Numbered from the stretch's first letter, positions 7,260 to 16,226 are shown. The stretch: DNA of 44,082 nt from Myxococcales bacterium (GCA_016793465.1 JAEUJW010000004.1:1-44082), one strand, 5' to 3'. The notes: a model not told the origin generated them from the letters alone. Made by a program: numbers and translations.

Positions 7260-9572
7260 TCACCCCGGACGCCCGGACGCCCCGCCCGCGGGCCCGCGCA
7301 GCCCGTCCAGCCTCCGCGCGTACAGCCCGAACCCGCCGACCTCCGCCAGCGCCTGTCCGCGCCGCAGCTCCTCCTGCGTCACCTCCGGCCGGCCCTCGTG
7401 TCGCGCCACCAGTGCCGCCAGCTCGTGGCAGCGCAGCACCACCTCGACCTCGCCCGACGCCGCGGTCCACCCATACGCCGCGTCGAGCTGCCCCCGCGCG
7501 TGCGCGACGTCCCCGCCGTCCGCCAGCGCCGCCAGCCCGAGCAGCGTGCGCGCGTGCGCCAGGTGACCGCCCCACCCGAGCGCCTGCAGCCCCGCGAGGT
7601 TCGCCTCTACCTCGCGCCGCGCCGCGTCGACCTCGCCGCGCTCGAGCAGACACTCCGCCTCCCACAACGCCCGCCGCGCGAACGGCCGGTCGCCCATGGC
7701 CCGCGCCCGCGCGAAGCACTCGACCGCCGCCTCGTGGTCCCCGCGGTCGTGCTCGATGCGCCCGATCAACGCCACCCCGCGCACCACGTCCCCCGTCGAG
7801 CCCGCCCGCGCCGCCACCTCGACCGCGGCCCGCGCCAGCGCCAGCGCCTCGTCGAGCGCCCCCGTCAGCCGCACGTCGTAGGCCAGCGTGCGCAGGCTGG
7901 TCGTCAGCCCGCCGAGGCTGCCCGCCTCGCGCACCAGCGACCCATGAATCCTCAGACATGCGATCGCCTGCTCGAGATCTCCCAGCGCCCCCGCGTACAG
8001 ACTCCACTCATATAAAAGCCGCGCCCGCCACCCGACCTCGAGCCCCCGCGCCACCCGCTCGGGCATGCCGTCCTCCGCGAACATCCGCACCACCCGCAGC
8101 CCGCGGCTCATCGCCCCGAGCCGCAGCCCCAGCCGGTCGTACCCGCCCATCGCCCGCGTGTAGATCGCCAGCGCCTCCGCGACGTCCCCCGCCCGCAGCG
8201 TGTGCCCCAGCAGCGCCTCGTACGTATCGAGCAGGTCCTCCCCGAGCGGCCCGCTGCCGTGGCGGTCGAGCCGCGCCGCCACGTGCCTGCGCTCGACCTC
8301 GTGCACCGCCGCCGCCTGCTCGCCGAGCAGCGAACGGAAGTACTCGGCCACGAACGGGTGCGCCGCCACCCCGCCGCCGGTGCGCGCGACCAGCCCGAGC
8401 CGCTCGAGCCGCCCGACGATCGCCGCCAGCCCGACCGCGTCGATCCCCGCCAGCGCCCCCGCCACGCGCTCCCCCGCCGCCGCGATCCGCCCCAGCACCG
8501 CCGCGTCCACCCCCGCGGGGAACAGCGCCACCCGGGCCAGCACGTCGCGCTCCGCCGGCGCCAGCGCCCGCGCATACGCCGACAACACGTTTAATAATCG
8601 CCGCGCCCGCACGTCGTCCCGCGCCGCCGGCTCGACCGCGATCCCTCGCAAGCCCTGCCCGCCGAGGAACGCCCCGTACGACCCCAGCATCGCCACCGAC
8701 AGCGCGTGCCCGCCGACCCCCGCGACCACGCCCTCCAATTCATCCCCGCAGATTCCCCAGCGCTCGAGCAAGCTGCGACCTTCCCCTTCGGACAGGTCGC
8801 CGAGCCTCACCGTCGTCAGCCCCTCGCCCTCCCACGCCTCCATCTCGCCCAGCTCGACCCGGGTGGTCACGAGCACGCGCGCCCGCCCGAGCCCGCGCGC
8901 GACCATCATCAGCAGCCGCCGCAGCGCCCCGTCCTCGATCCTCCCGAGCGTGGCGTCCGGCCGCTCGCCGCCCTGCACCACCTCGAGCCCGTCGAGCACG
9001 AGCACGTGCGGCGCGCCGGCGCCGAGCGCCGCCTGCAGCGCCTCCTGCCGCTCCCCCGGCCCCGCCTCGACGCCCGGCGCGAAGAACTCGAGCGCCCGCG
9101 CGACGCACACCTCGACCCGCGCGTCCTCGTAGAAGCTCCACACGAACACCCCGCCGCGGCGCGGCCCCTCGCCCAGCCGCGCCAGCCAGCGCTCGACCAC
9201 CGCCGTCTTGCCCGCCCCGCCCACGGCCACCAGCGCCAGCACCCCGCGCCCCCACCCGTCCAGCCGCGCCAGCACCTCCTCGCGCCCGACGAAGTGCGGC
9301 GCCCGGGCCAGCGTGTGCGCGTGACACACGCCCCACGTCGCCTCCTCCGCCACCAGCTCCGCCTCGGCCAGCCCGAACTCGCGGCACATGCGGGCGATGA
9401 GCCCGCGCCGGCTGGCGTTGCGCACGTGAAAGTCCGCGCCCGCGTTGACCGCCCCCGACTCGTAGCGCCGGTAGGTCCGCACGTCGACCTCGACCGCCAG
9501 CGCGGCCTGCTCCTGGGTCAGCCCGAGCTCCGTGCGCGCCCGCGCGAGCAGCGTGTGGTTGAACCGCGGCAC
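7260..9572 (-). CDS. XRE-family regulator with STAND (NB-ARC-like) ATPase and TPR domains
   Basis: A 770-residue signal-transduction protein. Residues 6-60 form an XRE-type helix-turn-helix (LGLTQEQAALAVEVDVRTYRRYE). Residues about 95-330 form a STAND P-loop ATPase, with Walker A VGGAGKTAV (117-125), Walker B HVLVLDGLE (189-197) and the RVLVTTR sensor strand. A winged-helix region follows. From about 430 to the end there are alpha-helical TPR-like repeats (EALALARAAVEVAARAG, EAAVECFARARAMGD). STAND proteins are switches that assemble when an effector binds the repeat domain. The HTH suggests DNA binding and transcription control. The start is GTG at 9572; no ATG is available. The gene stands alone, so its targets cannot be inferred. 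Confidence 0.85.
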   Translation of the reverse strand: MPRFNHTLLARARTELGLTQEQAALAVEVDVRTYRRYESGAVNAGADFHVRNASRRGLIARMCREFGLAEAELVAEEATWGVCHAHTLARAPHFVGREEVLARLDGWGRGVLALVAVGGAGKTAVVERWLARLGEGPRRGGVFVWSFYEDARVEVCVARALEFFAPGVEAGPGERQEALQAALGAGAPHVLVLDGLEVVQGGERPDATLGRIEDGALRRLLMMVARGLGRARVLVTTRVELGEMEAWEGEGLTTVRLGDLSEGEGRSLLERWGICGDELEGVVAGVGGHALSVAMLGSYGAFLGGQGLRGIAVEPAARDDVRARRLLNVLSAYARALAPAERDVLARVALFPAGVDAAVLGRIAAAGERVAGALAGIDAVGLAAIVGRLERLGLVARTGGGVAAHPFVAEYFRSLLGEQAAAVHEVERRHVAARLDRHGSGPLGEDLLDTYEALLGHTLRAGDVAEALAIYTRAMGGYDRLGLRLGAMSRGLRVVRMFAEDGMPERVARGLEVGWRARLLYEWSLYAGALGDLEQAIACLRIHGSLVREAGSLGGLTTSLRTLAYDVRLTGALDEALALARAAVEVAARAGSTGDVVRGVALIGRIEHDRGDHEAAVECFARARAMGDRPFARRALWEAECLLERGEVDAARREVEANLAGLQALGWGGHLAHARTLLGLAALADGGDVAHARGQLDAAYGWTAASGEVEVVLRCHELAALVARHEGRPEVTQEELRRGQALAEVGGFGLYARRLDGLRGPAGGASGRPG

Positions 9573-9659
9573 CCCTGGACGCCCATCCTATCCGGTCCTG
9601 CCCGGTCCTGCCCGCCCCGGATCCTCGCCGCCCGGGCCCCGCCGCCGCACCCTCACGCC

Positions 9660-10235
9660 ATGACCATGCACCGCAGCGCGCTCCTCGGCGACGATCTCTT
9701 CACCGTCTCGAACGTCTGCACCCCCGACGAGTGCCGCGCGCTCGTCCGCCTCGCCGACGGCATCGGCTGGGACGAGGCGCCCATCACGGTCGGCCCGCAG
9801 CGCTTCATGATGGCCCCGGAGATCCGCAACAACACCCGCGTGATCCTCGACGACCCCGACCGCGCCGCCGCCCTCTGGCACAAGCTCGCCCCGTTCGTGC
9901 CCGCCGGGGACCGCGGCTGGCACGCCGTCGGCCTCAACGAGCGCCTCCGCTTCTACCGCTACACCCCCGGCCAGTACTTCCGCTGGCACCGCGACGGCGC
10001 GTTCGCCCGCGACGCCCGCGAGCGCAGCTTCCTCACCGTCATGCTCTACCTGTCCGACGACTTCACCGGCGGCACCACCGACTTCGACACCCGCGTCGAC
10101 GAGCTCCGCGTCGCCCCCGTCACCGGCGCCGCCCTCGTGTTCGCCCACCACCTCCGCCACCAAGGCGCCCCGGTCGAGCGCGGCGTCAAGCTCGTGCTCC
10201 GCACCGACGTGATGTACCGCCACGCCCCCGCGTGA
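9660..10235 (+). CDS. 2OG-Fe(II) oxygenase (prolyl 4-hydroxylase-like)
   Basis: A 191-residue enzyme of the 2-oxoglutarate/Fe(II) dioxygenase superfamily. The double-stranded beta-helix signature is complete: HRD (HxD iron motif, within FRWHRDGAF), a strand with GGTTDF, and a distal His in HHLRHQG followed by a basic residue in VKLVLRTDV for 2-oxoglutarate. Such enzymes hydroxylate protein side chains, often Pro, or small molecules. No signal peptide is seen, so it is cytoplasmic. ATG at 9660 is chosen, with another ATG two codons later. The intergenic DNA before it contains a 10-base tandem repeat (GGTCCTGCCC twice). No biosynthetic cluster surrounds it, so the substrate is unknown. Confidence 0.85.
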   Translation: MTMHRSALLGDDLFTVSNVCTPDECRALVRLADGIGWDEAPITVGPQRFMMAPEIRNNTRVILDDPDRAAALWHKLAPFVPAGDRGWHAVGLNERLRFYRYTPGQYFRWHRDGAFARDARERSFLTVMLYLSDDFTGGTTDFDTRVDELRVAPVTGAALVFAHHLRHQGAPVERGVKLVLRTDVMYRHAPA

Positions 10236-10238
10236 CCG

Positions 10239-10991
10239 TCACCCCGCCAGCGGCGCACCGCGATACACCGCGATCTCCGAGCCCTCCGCGAGGAACACCG
10301 ACCCCGGCGGCCCCGCCAGCGCCGCCCCGAACTCCTGCCCGTAGAGCCCCGCCACGTCCCCGCGCAGCGCCGCGTCCCTCGCCTCCCACACCCGCCACGG
10401 CGGGTGCTCGACGCGATACTCGAGCGTGCGCCCCGACCCGCTCGCGTACCCCCAGTAGTGCTCCGTGATGAACTCCGCCTCCGACCCCGGCACCAGCGGC
10501 TGCGGCGCCCCGTCGATCGCCAGCGAGATGCCCTGCCACTCCCCGCGGTGCCGCCACTCGTAGCCGACCTCCCCGCGCACCCGCTCCCCCTCGCTCACCA
10601 GCCCGATCTTGTGCCGCATCGGCAACGCCGCGTACGCCTCGCCGTACACCACCCGCGCCACCAGAGCGATCGCCGCCCGCGGCACCAGCTCTTTGATGAA
10701 GACCACCCCGCGCTTGTAGCCCTCCGCGTTCACGTGCATGTCCCCCGGCTCGCCGCGCCGCCGCACGTAAAACCGCAGGTTCACCTCGGGGAAGTTGCAG
10801 TGGAACGGGATCGCCAGCCCCATCACCCTCGTGTTTAAAAACATGAAGCCGACCACGCTCACGTAGGTCGCCCCGCCCCAGGTGTCGAGCTCCGTGCCCG
10901 CCGGCACGTGCGGCACCAGGATCGCCGGGTCGACCGCGTAGTTGAACATCGCCAGGTGGCGCCACTGCGCCGTCAGGAACTTCCCCGCCAT
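10239..10991 (-). CDS. DUF2071 (YqjF-like) family protein
   Basis: A 250-residue protein that matches the DUF2071 family by its opening FLTAQWRHLAMFNYAVDP..L..HVPAG, the central GATYVSVVGFMFLNTRVMG, the FPEVNLRFYVRR strand, and the later GYKRGVVFIKEL segment. The family is related to acetoacetate-decarboxylase-like folds. Its biochemical role is not established. It is cytoplasmic, with no signal peptide. Its 3' end is three bases from the convergent oxygenase gene. One short AT-rich codon patch (FLNT, about 10831-10842) interrupts its otherwise GC-saturated codon use. Confidence 0.8.
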   Translation of the reverse strand: MAGKFLTAQWRHLAMFNYAVDPAILVPHVPAGTELDTWGGATYVSVVGFMFLNTRVMGLAIPFHCNFPEVNLRFYVRRRGEPGDMHVNAEGYKRGVVFIKELVPRAAIALVARVVYGEAYAALPMRHKIGLVSEGERVRGEVGYEWRHRGEWQGISLAIDGAPQPLVPGSEAEFITEHYWGYASGSGRTLEYRVEHPPWRVWEARDAALRGDVAGLYGQEFGAALAGPPGSVFLAEGSEIAVYRGAPLAG

Positions 10992-11071
10992 CCCCGCGAT
11001 CCTACGCCGCCCCGACCCGCCCGCTCAACGCCTGCCGCCGCGCGCGACCGCGGACGCGCGCGCGACCACGC

Positions 11072-11077
11072 GTATAC
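11072..11077 (+). promoter_or_regulatory. Candidate -10 box, near-leaderless gene
   Basis: TATACT lies eight bases before the ATG at 11085. This would place the transcription start at or next to the start codon, so the mRNA would be leaderless or nearly so. No good -35 box or Shine-Dalgarno sequence is present. Confidence 0.35.
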
Positions 11078-11084
11078 TCCGGCC

Positions 11085-11657
11085 ATGGTGAGCTTCGCCG
11101 ACAAGCCGATCCTCGACCTCACGGAGGCGCAGTGGGAGCACTACCTCGCCGGTCGACCCGACGCCGACGGCGTGCGCCTGAAGCTGCGCAAGAAGTCCTC
11201 GTCGGCCCCGGGCATGACCTGGTCGGAGGCCCTCGACGTCGCGCTCTGCTACGGCTGGATCGACGGCCAGGCCGGCCGCCTCGACGACGACTACACGCTC
11301 CACGCGTTCACCCCGCGCCGCAAGAACAGCCCGTGGTCGCAGATCAACCGCGAGCACGTGGCCCGCCTGATCGCCGCCGGCCGCATGCGCCCGCAGGGCC
11401 TCGCAGAGGTCGAACGCGCGAAGGCCGACGGCCGCTGGGACGCCGCCTATCGCCAAAAAGACGCCGCCCCCCCGCCCGACCTGCAAGCCGCCCTCGCCGC
11501 CGACCCGAAGGCCGCCGCCTTCATCGCCAGCCTCACCGCGGTCGAACGCTTCCGCATCTACTTCCGCCTCGGCAACATCAAGACGCCCGCCACCCGCGCC
11601 GCCCGCATCCGCGACGTCGTCAGCAAGGCCGCGCGCGGCGAGCTCCACTACCGCTGA
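11085..11657 (+). CDS. YdeI/OmpD-associated family protein
   Basis: A 190-residue protein of the YdeI / OmpD-associated (DUF1801-related) family. Diagnostic segments are WSEALDVALCYGWIDGQ (about 46-62), the FTPRRKNSPWSQINREHVARLIAAGRM stretch (74-100) and the C-terminal IKTPATRAARIRDVV. The family is widespread, cytoplasmic and poorly understood; some relatives are linked to stress or antimicrobial-peptide resistance. ATG at 11085 is well supported by the TATACT element just upstream. It is followed by a 24-base tandem duplication and then the N6-methyltransferase gene in the same direction, but the gap argues against a common transcript. Confidence 0.82.
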   Translation: MVSFADKPILDLTEAQWEHYLAGRPDADGVRLKLRKKSSSAPGMTWSEALDVALCYGWIDGQAGRLDDDYTLHAFTPRRKNSPWSQINREHVARLIAAGRMRPQGLAEVERAKADGRWDAAYRQKDAAPPPDLQAALAADPKAAAFIASLTAVERFRIYFRLGNIKTPATRAARIRDVVSKAARGELHYR

Positions 11658-11672
11658 CCTACCCCCATACCC

Positions 11673-11720
11673 CGGGCTCCCCGCCCATTCGAACCACGGG
11701 CTCCCCGCCCATTCGAACCA
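11673..11720 (+). repeat. 24-base perfect tandem duplication
   Basis: Two adjacent identical 24-base copies (11673-11696 and 11697-11720), each starting CGGGCTCCCCGCCCATTCGA. They lie in the gap between the YdeI-like gene and the methyltransferase gene. This looks like simple replication slippage. Confidence 0.9.
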
Positions 11721-11816
11721 CCACCCGCGAGCACCACGACCGCTGACCCGACCCGTAGCCCGCCCGCCCCGCGCCCCACCCGGCCCGCTCCCCGACCTGC
11801 GTTACACTCGCCCGCC

Positions 11817-14045
11817 ATCCCCGCCCGCACCGCCAGCACCCCGCACGACGCCCCCTCGCGCCGCGCCGCCGACGCCCTCGCCACCCTCTACAATCGCCTG
11901 GTCGACCGCGGCACCGATCGCGACGCGGCCCGCAGATTCGTCCTCCGGATCCTCCACGCCCTGTTCGTCGACGCCGCGCGCTTCGCCGCCGCCCTCGCCG
12001 CGCCCGCCGCCCTCGCCGCCCTCCTCGCCCGCTCGCACGCCGGCCTGTTCGCCGCCGTCGACCCGCCCGCGCTGACCCGCGACGACCTCGCCCTGATCGC
12101 CCGCGCCGCCGCCGAGGACTGGTCCGCCGTCGACCTCCCGATCCTCGGCGCCCTGTTCGAGGCCAGCCTCGACCGCGCCGAGCGCCACGCCCTCGGCGCC
12201 CACTACACCCACGAGTCCGACATTTTAAAAATTGTCGCCCCGACGATCGAGCGCCCCTGGGCCGCCCGCATCACCGCCGCCGCCGCGTCCGACCTCCCGC
12301 GCCTCCAGGCCGAACTGTCCACATTCAAAATCCTCGACCCCGCCTGCGGCAGCGGCAACTTTTTATATTACGCCTACCGCGCCCTCCTCCGCCTCGAGGC
12401 CCTCCTCACCGCGCGCCTCCCCGCCGCCGGCCCGTCCAGGATCCGCCTGGACCAGCTCCACGGCGTCGACATCGACCCGCTCGCCGTCGAGATCTCCGTC
12501 ATCACCCTGATCCTCGCGCGCACCCGCCTGCTCGGCCCGCACGCGCCCGACACCACCGCCCCGCGGGTCGTCCACGCCGACGCGCTCCACGCCCCCTGGC
12601 CGCCCGCCGACGCGATCATCGGCAACCCGCCCTTCCTCGACGCCCGCAAGTTCGCCGCCCAGACCGCCCCCGCCGACCTACAGGCCCTCCGCGACAGGTA
12701 CCCCGAGGTCCCCCGCCGCGCCGACCTCTGCGTCTACTGGTTCCGCCGCGCCCACGACCACCTCGCCCCCGGACAGCGCGCCGGCCTCGTCGGCACCAAC
12801 ACGATCCGCCAGAACTACTCGCGCGAAGGCGGCCTCGATCACATCATTGACAATGACGGCACCATCACCGACGCCGTCGCCACCCAGGTGTGGTCGGGTG
12901 ACGCCGCCGTCCACGTGTCCATCGTCAACTGGATCCGCGGCGACGCCCCCGGCCCGCACACCCTCGCCACCCAGCTCGGCGACTCCCCCGCCAGCCCCTG
13001 GCGCCACGAATCTCTGCCGCGGATCCCCGCGTCCCTCCGCGCCGGCGTCGACGTCGCCGGCGCCCGCCCGCTCGCCGCCTGCGCCGCCCCGTTCTGCTAC
13101 GAGGGCCTCCAGCCCGGCCACCGCGGCTTTCGCCTGTCCGCCGCCGAGGCCCGCCGCCACCTGCCCGCCGCCCGCCCCGCGCTCTCGCCCTACATGACCG
13201 GCGGCGCCCTGCTCTCGGGCGAATATCAGCGCCGCCCCGAATACCTCATCGACCTCCCCTCGACCCTCGCCGAGGCCGCGAACCACCCCGACCTGCTCGC
13301 CCACCTCGAGCGCACCGTCGTCCCCGACTGGCGCCGCGACGCCGCAGCCGAACGCGCCCGCACCGGCAAACCCACCGGCGAGCACCAGAACCGCTTGACG
13401 ACCTGGTGGCAGCTAAAGCGCCCCCGCCCCGAATTACAGGCCGCCCTGCGCCGCCTGTCGCGCTACATCGCCTGCGCCCGCGTCACCCGCCGCCCGATCT
13501 TCGCCTTCCTCGACCCGACCATCAAACCCGACTCCTCGCTCACCGTGTTCGCCGCCGAGGACGACTATTCGTTCGGCCTGCTGCAATCTCAGGTCCACTG
13601 GGCGTGGTTCCAGGGCCGCTGCTCGACCCTGAAGCGCGACCACCGCTACACCTCCAACACGGTCTTCGACAGCTTCCCCTGGCCCCAATCTCCCTCCCTC
13701 TCCGATCTCACCGCCGTCGCCGCCGCCGCCGCCGCCCTCCGCACCACCCGCACCATTTTAATAAGATTTAATAATCATCATAGTCAATACCACAACCTCC
13801 GCGACCTCTACCGCGCCGCCGAGGCCGGCGAGTGTGATCAGTTATTAATAATGCAGCAGGCGCTCGACCGCGCGGTGCGTGCGGCCTACGGCATGCCGCT
13901 CGACGCCGACCCGCTCGCCTTCCTCCTCGCCCTCAACCACGAGCTCGCCGCCCGCGAGTCGCGCGGCCTGCCGATCACAGCCCCCGGTCTACCGCCCGCC
14001 GTCGACCCCCGCCCCTTCATCACCGACGACCGCATCACCCCGTGA
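11817..14045 (+). CDS. N6-adenine DNA methyltransferase, MmeI/YeeA-like, without canonical start codon
   Basis: An about 742-residue SAM-dependent methyltransferase of the Eco57I/MmeI class. The upstream family signature LGALFEASLD...LGAHYT is present (about residues 110-130). Motif I is DPACGSGNF (174-182) and catalytic motif IV is NPPF (270-273). The C-terminal recognition region ends with the family's FGLLQSQVHWAWF and a TSNTVFDSFPWP motif. An N-terminal nuclease domain, as in bifunctional type IIG enzymes, is not apparent. The reading frame is open from the previous gene's stop at 11657, yet contains no ATG, GTG or TTG before GTG 12888, which would remove motifs I and IV. I set the start at ATC 11817, eight bases after a TACACT -10-like box. 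This could be a non-AUG start, a lost start codon or a sequence error. Confidence 0.8.
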   Translation: MPARTASTPHDAPSRRAADALATLYNRLVDRGTDRDAARRFVLRILHALFVDAARFAAALAAPAALAALLARSHAGLFAAVDPPALTRDDLALIARAAAEDWSAVDLPILGALFEASLDRAERHALGAHYTHESDILKIVAPTIERPWAARITAAAASDLPRLQAELSTFKILDPACGSGNFLYYAYRALLRLEALLTARLPAAGPSRIRLDQLHGVDIDPLAVEISVITLILARTRLLGPHAPDTTAPRVVHADALHAPWPPADAIIGNPPFLDARKFAAQTAPADLQALRDRYPEVPRRADLCVYWFRRAHDHLAPGQRAGLVGTNTIRQNYSREGGLDHIIDNDGTITDAVATQVWSGDAAVHVSIVNWIRGDAPGPHTLATQLGDSPASPWRHESLPRIPASLRAGVDVAGARPLAACAAPFCYEGLQPGHRGFRLSAAEARRHLPAARPALSPYMTGGALLSGEYQRRPEYLIDLPSTLAEAANHPDLLAHLERTVVPDWRRDAAAERARTGKPTGEHQNRLTTWWQLKRPRPELQAALRRLSRYIACARVTRRPIFAFLDPTIKPDSSLTVFAAEDDYSFGLLQSQVHWAWFQGRCSTLKRDHRYTSNTVFDSFPWPQSPSLSDLTAVAAAAAALRTTRTILIRFNNHHSQYHNLRDLYRAAEAGECDQLLIMQQALDRAVRAAYGMPLDADPLAFLLALNHELAARESRGLPITAPGLPPAVDPRPFITDDRITP

Positions 14046-14216
14046 CCACCTCGAGCTCGCCGCCGCGTCCTCCCGTGACCCTTCGCCCCGCCGCCGCGCG
14101 AGTCCTCGAGCATCGCCCCGTGACCCCCTCCTCCTCGCCGGAGCGCTCGTCGACGGGCCCTCGCTGTCGCCCGCAAGTCTTCCGATGCCTTCACCACCCT
14201 CTCGACACGGCCGCGC

Positions 14217-15113
14217 TCACGCCCGCTCGACCCGACACGCCAGCCCCGGCGTCGCCTCTCCGCGCAGCAACGCCGCCAGCACCTGCGCCCCCGCGACCAC
14301 GCTGCGCGGCGTGCACCGACTGAACAACTCCGTCGCCGCCGTCGCCCACAGCTCCCCGGCCCGCACGCATCGCATCCCGTCCAGCGGCCCGCCATCTTTT
14401 ATTAAAGATCCTCGCGCCTCCACGACGGCCATCTCGAGGTCGTAGCCGCACGGCATGAACACCAGCACCTCCGGGTCCGCCGCGACGACCTCGTCCCACG
14501 ACGCCCGCCGCGACTTCTCACCTGTCCCTGCGAGCAGGTGCACCCCGCCCGCGACCTCGATCAGCTCCGGCACCCAGTGCCCGCCGAGGAACGGCGGGTC
14601 GCCCCACTCGAGCGCCAGCACCCTCCGCCGCGGCCCCCGCACCAGCCCCGCGTGCGCCGCCACGATCGCCGCCACGCACGCCTCCCCGCGCTCCTGCACC
14701 CCGCACGCCGCCGCCACCGCCCGCACATCGGCGAACAGCCCCGCCACACTCGTCGCCGCCAGCTCGACCAGCAGCGCCCCGGCCGGCAGCTCACAAGCAT
14801 CGGCCCGCGCCGCGCACACGTCGCAGATCGCCTGCGACAGCACGACGTCGGGCCGCACCGCCGCCAGCCGCTCGCGGTCCACCACATACAGCGGCTCGCC
14901 CGTGGCCGCCGCCGCGCTCACCTCGCGATCGACCTCCGCAGCCCGCGCCCCGTCACGACCCGCCGCGCGCACCCGACTGCCCGTGAGCACCGGCAGCCCC
15001 GCCGCCGCCGGATGATCGCACTCGTGCGACACCCCCACGATCCGCAGCCCCAGCTCCGCCGCCAGATCCGTCGCCGCCGGCACAAGACACGCCACACGCA
15101 CGTCGCTCGCCAT
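14217..15113 (-). CDS. BtuF-like cobalamin-binding / periplasmic-binding-fold protein
   Basis: A 298-residue protein of the helical-backbone periplasmic-binding fold (TroA/BtuF type). It begins VRVACLVPAATDLAAELGL followed by VGVSHECDHP, the usual opening of cobalamin- or iron-siderophore-binding proteins. PDVVLSQAICDVCA, WGDPPFLGGHWVPELIEVAGG and WDEVVAADPEVLVFMPCGYD follow in family order. There is no signal peptide in front of the fold, unlike true ABC-transporter receptors. The protein is therefore probably cytoplasmic, as in many stand-alone cobalamin-binding homologues. ATG at 15113 is preferred over 15128. No permease or ATPase gene is adjacent. The upstream region carries a tandem repeat array. 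Confidence 0.75.
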   Translation of the reverse strand: MASDVRVACLVPAATDLAAELGLRIVGVSHECDHPAAAGLPVLTGSRVRAAGRDGARAAEVDREVSAAAATGEPLYVVDRERLAAVRPDVVLSQAICDVCAARADACELPAGALLVELAATSVAGLFADVRAVAAACGVQERGEACVAAIVAAHAGLVRGPRRRVLALEWGDPPFLGGHWVPELIEVAGGVHLLAGTGEKSRRASWDEVVAADPEVLVFMPCGYDLEMAVVEARGSLIKDGGPLDGMRCVRAGELWATAATELFSRCTPRSVVAGAQVLAALLRGEATPGLACRVERA

Positions 15114-15209
15114 CGCCCCCCACGCCATACCGAGCCCCCGCACGCCACGCAAGCACCACCACGCAAGCTCCGGAGCCCCACACATCTCGCCCCACGCACA
15201 CCCGCTTCC

Positions 15210-15410
15210 CGCCCGAAGCTCCCCGCCACAACACCCGCACCCCTTCTCCGCCCGAAGCTCCCCGCCACAACACCCGCGTCCCGCCGCTTCTCCGCCCGAA
15301 GCTCCCGCCACAACACCCGCACCCCTGCTCCGCCCGAAGCTCCCCGCCACAACACCCGCACCCTTTCTCCGCCCGAAGCTCCCCGCCACAACACGGCACC
15401 CCTTCTCCGC
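15210..15410 (-). repeat. Five imperfect direct repeats of about 39 bases in a divergent promoter region
   Basis: Five copies of a unit starting CGCCCGAAGCTCCCCGCCAC begin at 15210, 15249, 15293, 15331 and 15370, with spacings of 39, 44, 38 and 39 bases. Differences are small indels and a few substitutions. The array occupies most of the gap between the BtuF-like gene and the DUF4184 gene. There are no distinct spacers, so it is not a CRISPR array. It may bind a regulator or be a slippage product. Confidence 0.88.
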
Positions 15411-15482
15411 CGAACCCGGCGCGCCCCGCTCATCCTCCCCGCGGGGACTTTTCCCCCTATCCTGGGCGTTGCCCGCCGCCGC

Positions 15483-16226
15483 ATGCCGTTCACCTTCCTC
15501 GCCCACCAGGCGCCCGTGCTCCCGCTCGCCCTCGTGTGGCCGCGCCGGTTCGACGCCCTCGCCCTGTGCATCGGCAGCATGGCCCCCGACTTCGCCTACG
15601 TCGCCGCCGGCACCCGCTTCGCGTTCGCCACCCACAGCGCGTGGGGCCTCGTGTGGTTCTGCCTGCCGTTCACCCTCATCGTCAGCGCCCTGGTCCGCCG
15701 CGCCGCCCCCACCCTGATCGTCCACCTCCCGCTGCCCGCCGCGCTCCGCCTCGGCGCCGCCCGCCTCCTCGCCCCCGCGCCGCCGCTCCACCGCACCCTC
15801 GTCGGCGCGGCCCTCGGCGCCGCCACCCACATCGTGCTCGACGCCTTCACCCACCGCCGCGGCTTCGGCGTGAAGGCCCTCCCGCCCCTCGCCGACGTCC
15901 CAATCGTCCTGTTCGGCCGACCTGTCCCTTATTACAGCCTCCTCCAGGGCCCCGGCTCGCTCGTGCTCGCCGTGCTCGCCGCCCTCGCCCTCCGCGCCCT
16001 CTCCCGCAAACACCCCGTCCCCGCCGCCCTCCCGCCCCCGCCCCCCGAGTCCCGCCGCACTTTTAATTATTTATTGATTATCGGCCTCTTCCTCACCTGC
16101 ACCCTCACCCTCGCGCTCTACCCCGCCGGCGGCCTCCCGGCCCTGATCCTCCGCCTCGCCACATTCACGTTCCTCACCCTCGTCCTCGCCGCCCGCGCCG
16201 CCGAATCGTCACACCCGCAGCCATGA
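15483..16226 (+). CDS. DUF4184 family membrane protein
   Basis: A 247-residue polytopic membrane protein. The opening MPFTFLAHQAPVLPL and IGSMAPDFAYV resemble DUF4184, a family related to membrane-bound metal-dependent hydrolases of the YdjM type. HIVLDAFTHRRG (about 120-131) supplies the conserved His/Asp pair. About five hydrophobic segments can be seen, and the C-terminus ends at a last helix (LILRLATFTFLTLVLAARAA). The function is unknown, but metal binding at the membrane is plausible. One conspicuous AT-rich codon patch encodes FNYLLII (16058-16080). ATG at 15483 fits the family start. Confidence 0.75.
   Translation: MPFTFLAHQAPVLPLALVWPRRFDALALCIGSMAPDFAYVAAGTRFAFATHSAWGLVWFCLPFTLIVSALVRRAAPTLIVHLPLPAALRLGAARLLAPAPPLHRTLVGAALGAATHIVLDAFTHRRGFGVKALPPLADVPIVLFGRPVPYYSLLQGPGSLVLAVLAALALRALSRKHPVPAALPPPPPESRRTFNYLLIIGLFLTCTLTLALYPAGGLPALILRLATFTFLTLVLAARAAESSHPQP

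Noticed and set aside
6751..8007. A 418-residue minus-strand open frame
   Set aside because: Its upstream two thirds lies antisense or out of frame across the STAND regulator gene and is Arg/Gly/Ala-rich filler; only the last 134 codons have a signal peptide and a tail.
12847..13197. Plus-strand 116-residue frame within the N6-methyltransferase
   Set aside because: It is a Pro/Ser/Ala-rich shadow of the methyltransferase frame, which carries conserved motifs.
15210..15410. Direct repeats that could be read as a CRISPR array
   Set aside because: Repeats abut with almost no unique spacers, spacing is 38-44 bases with the repeat filling the period, and there are no cas genes.
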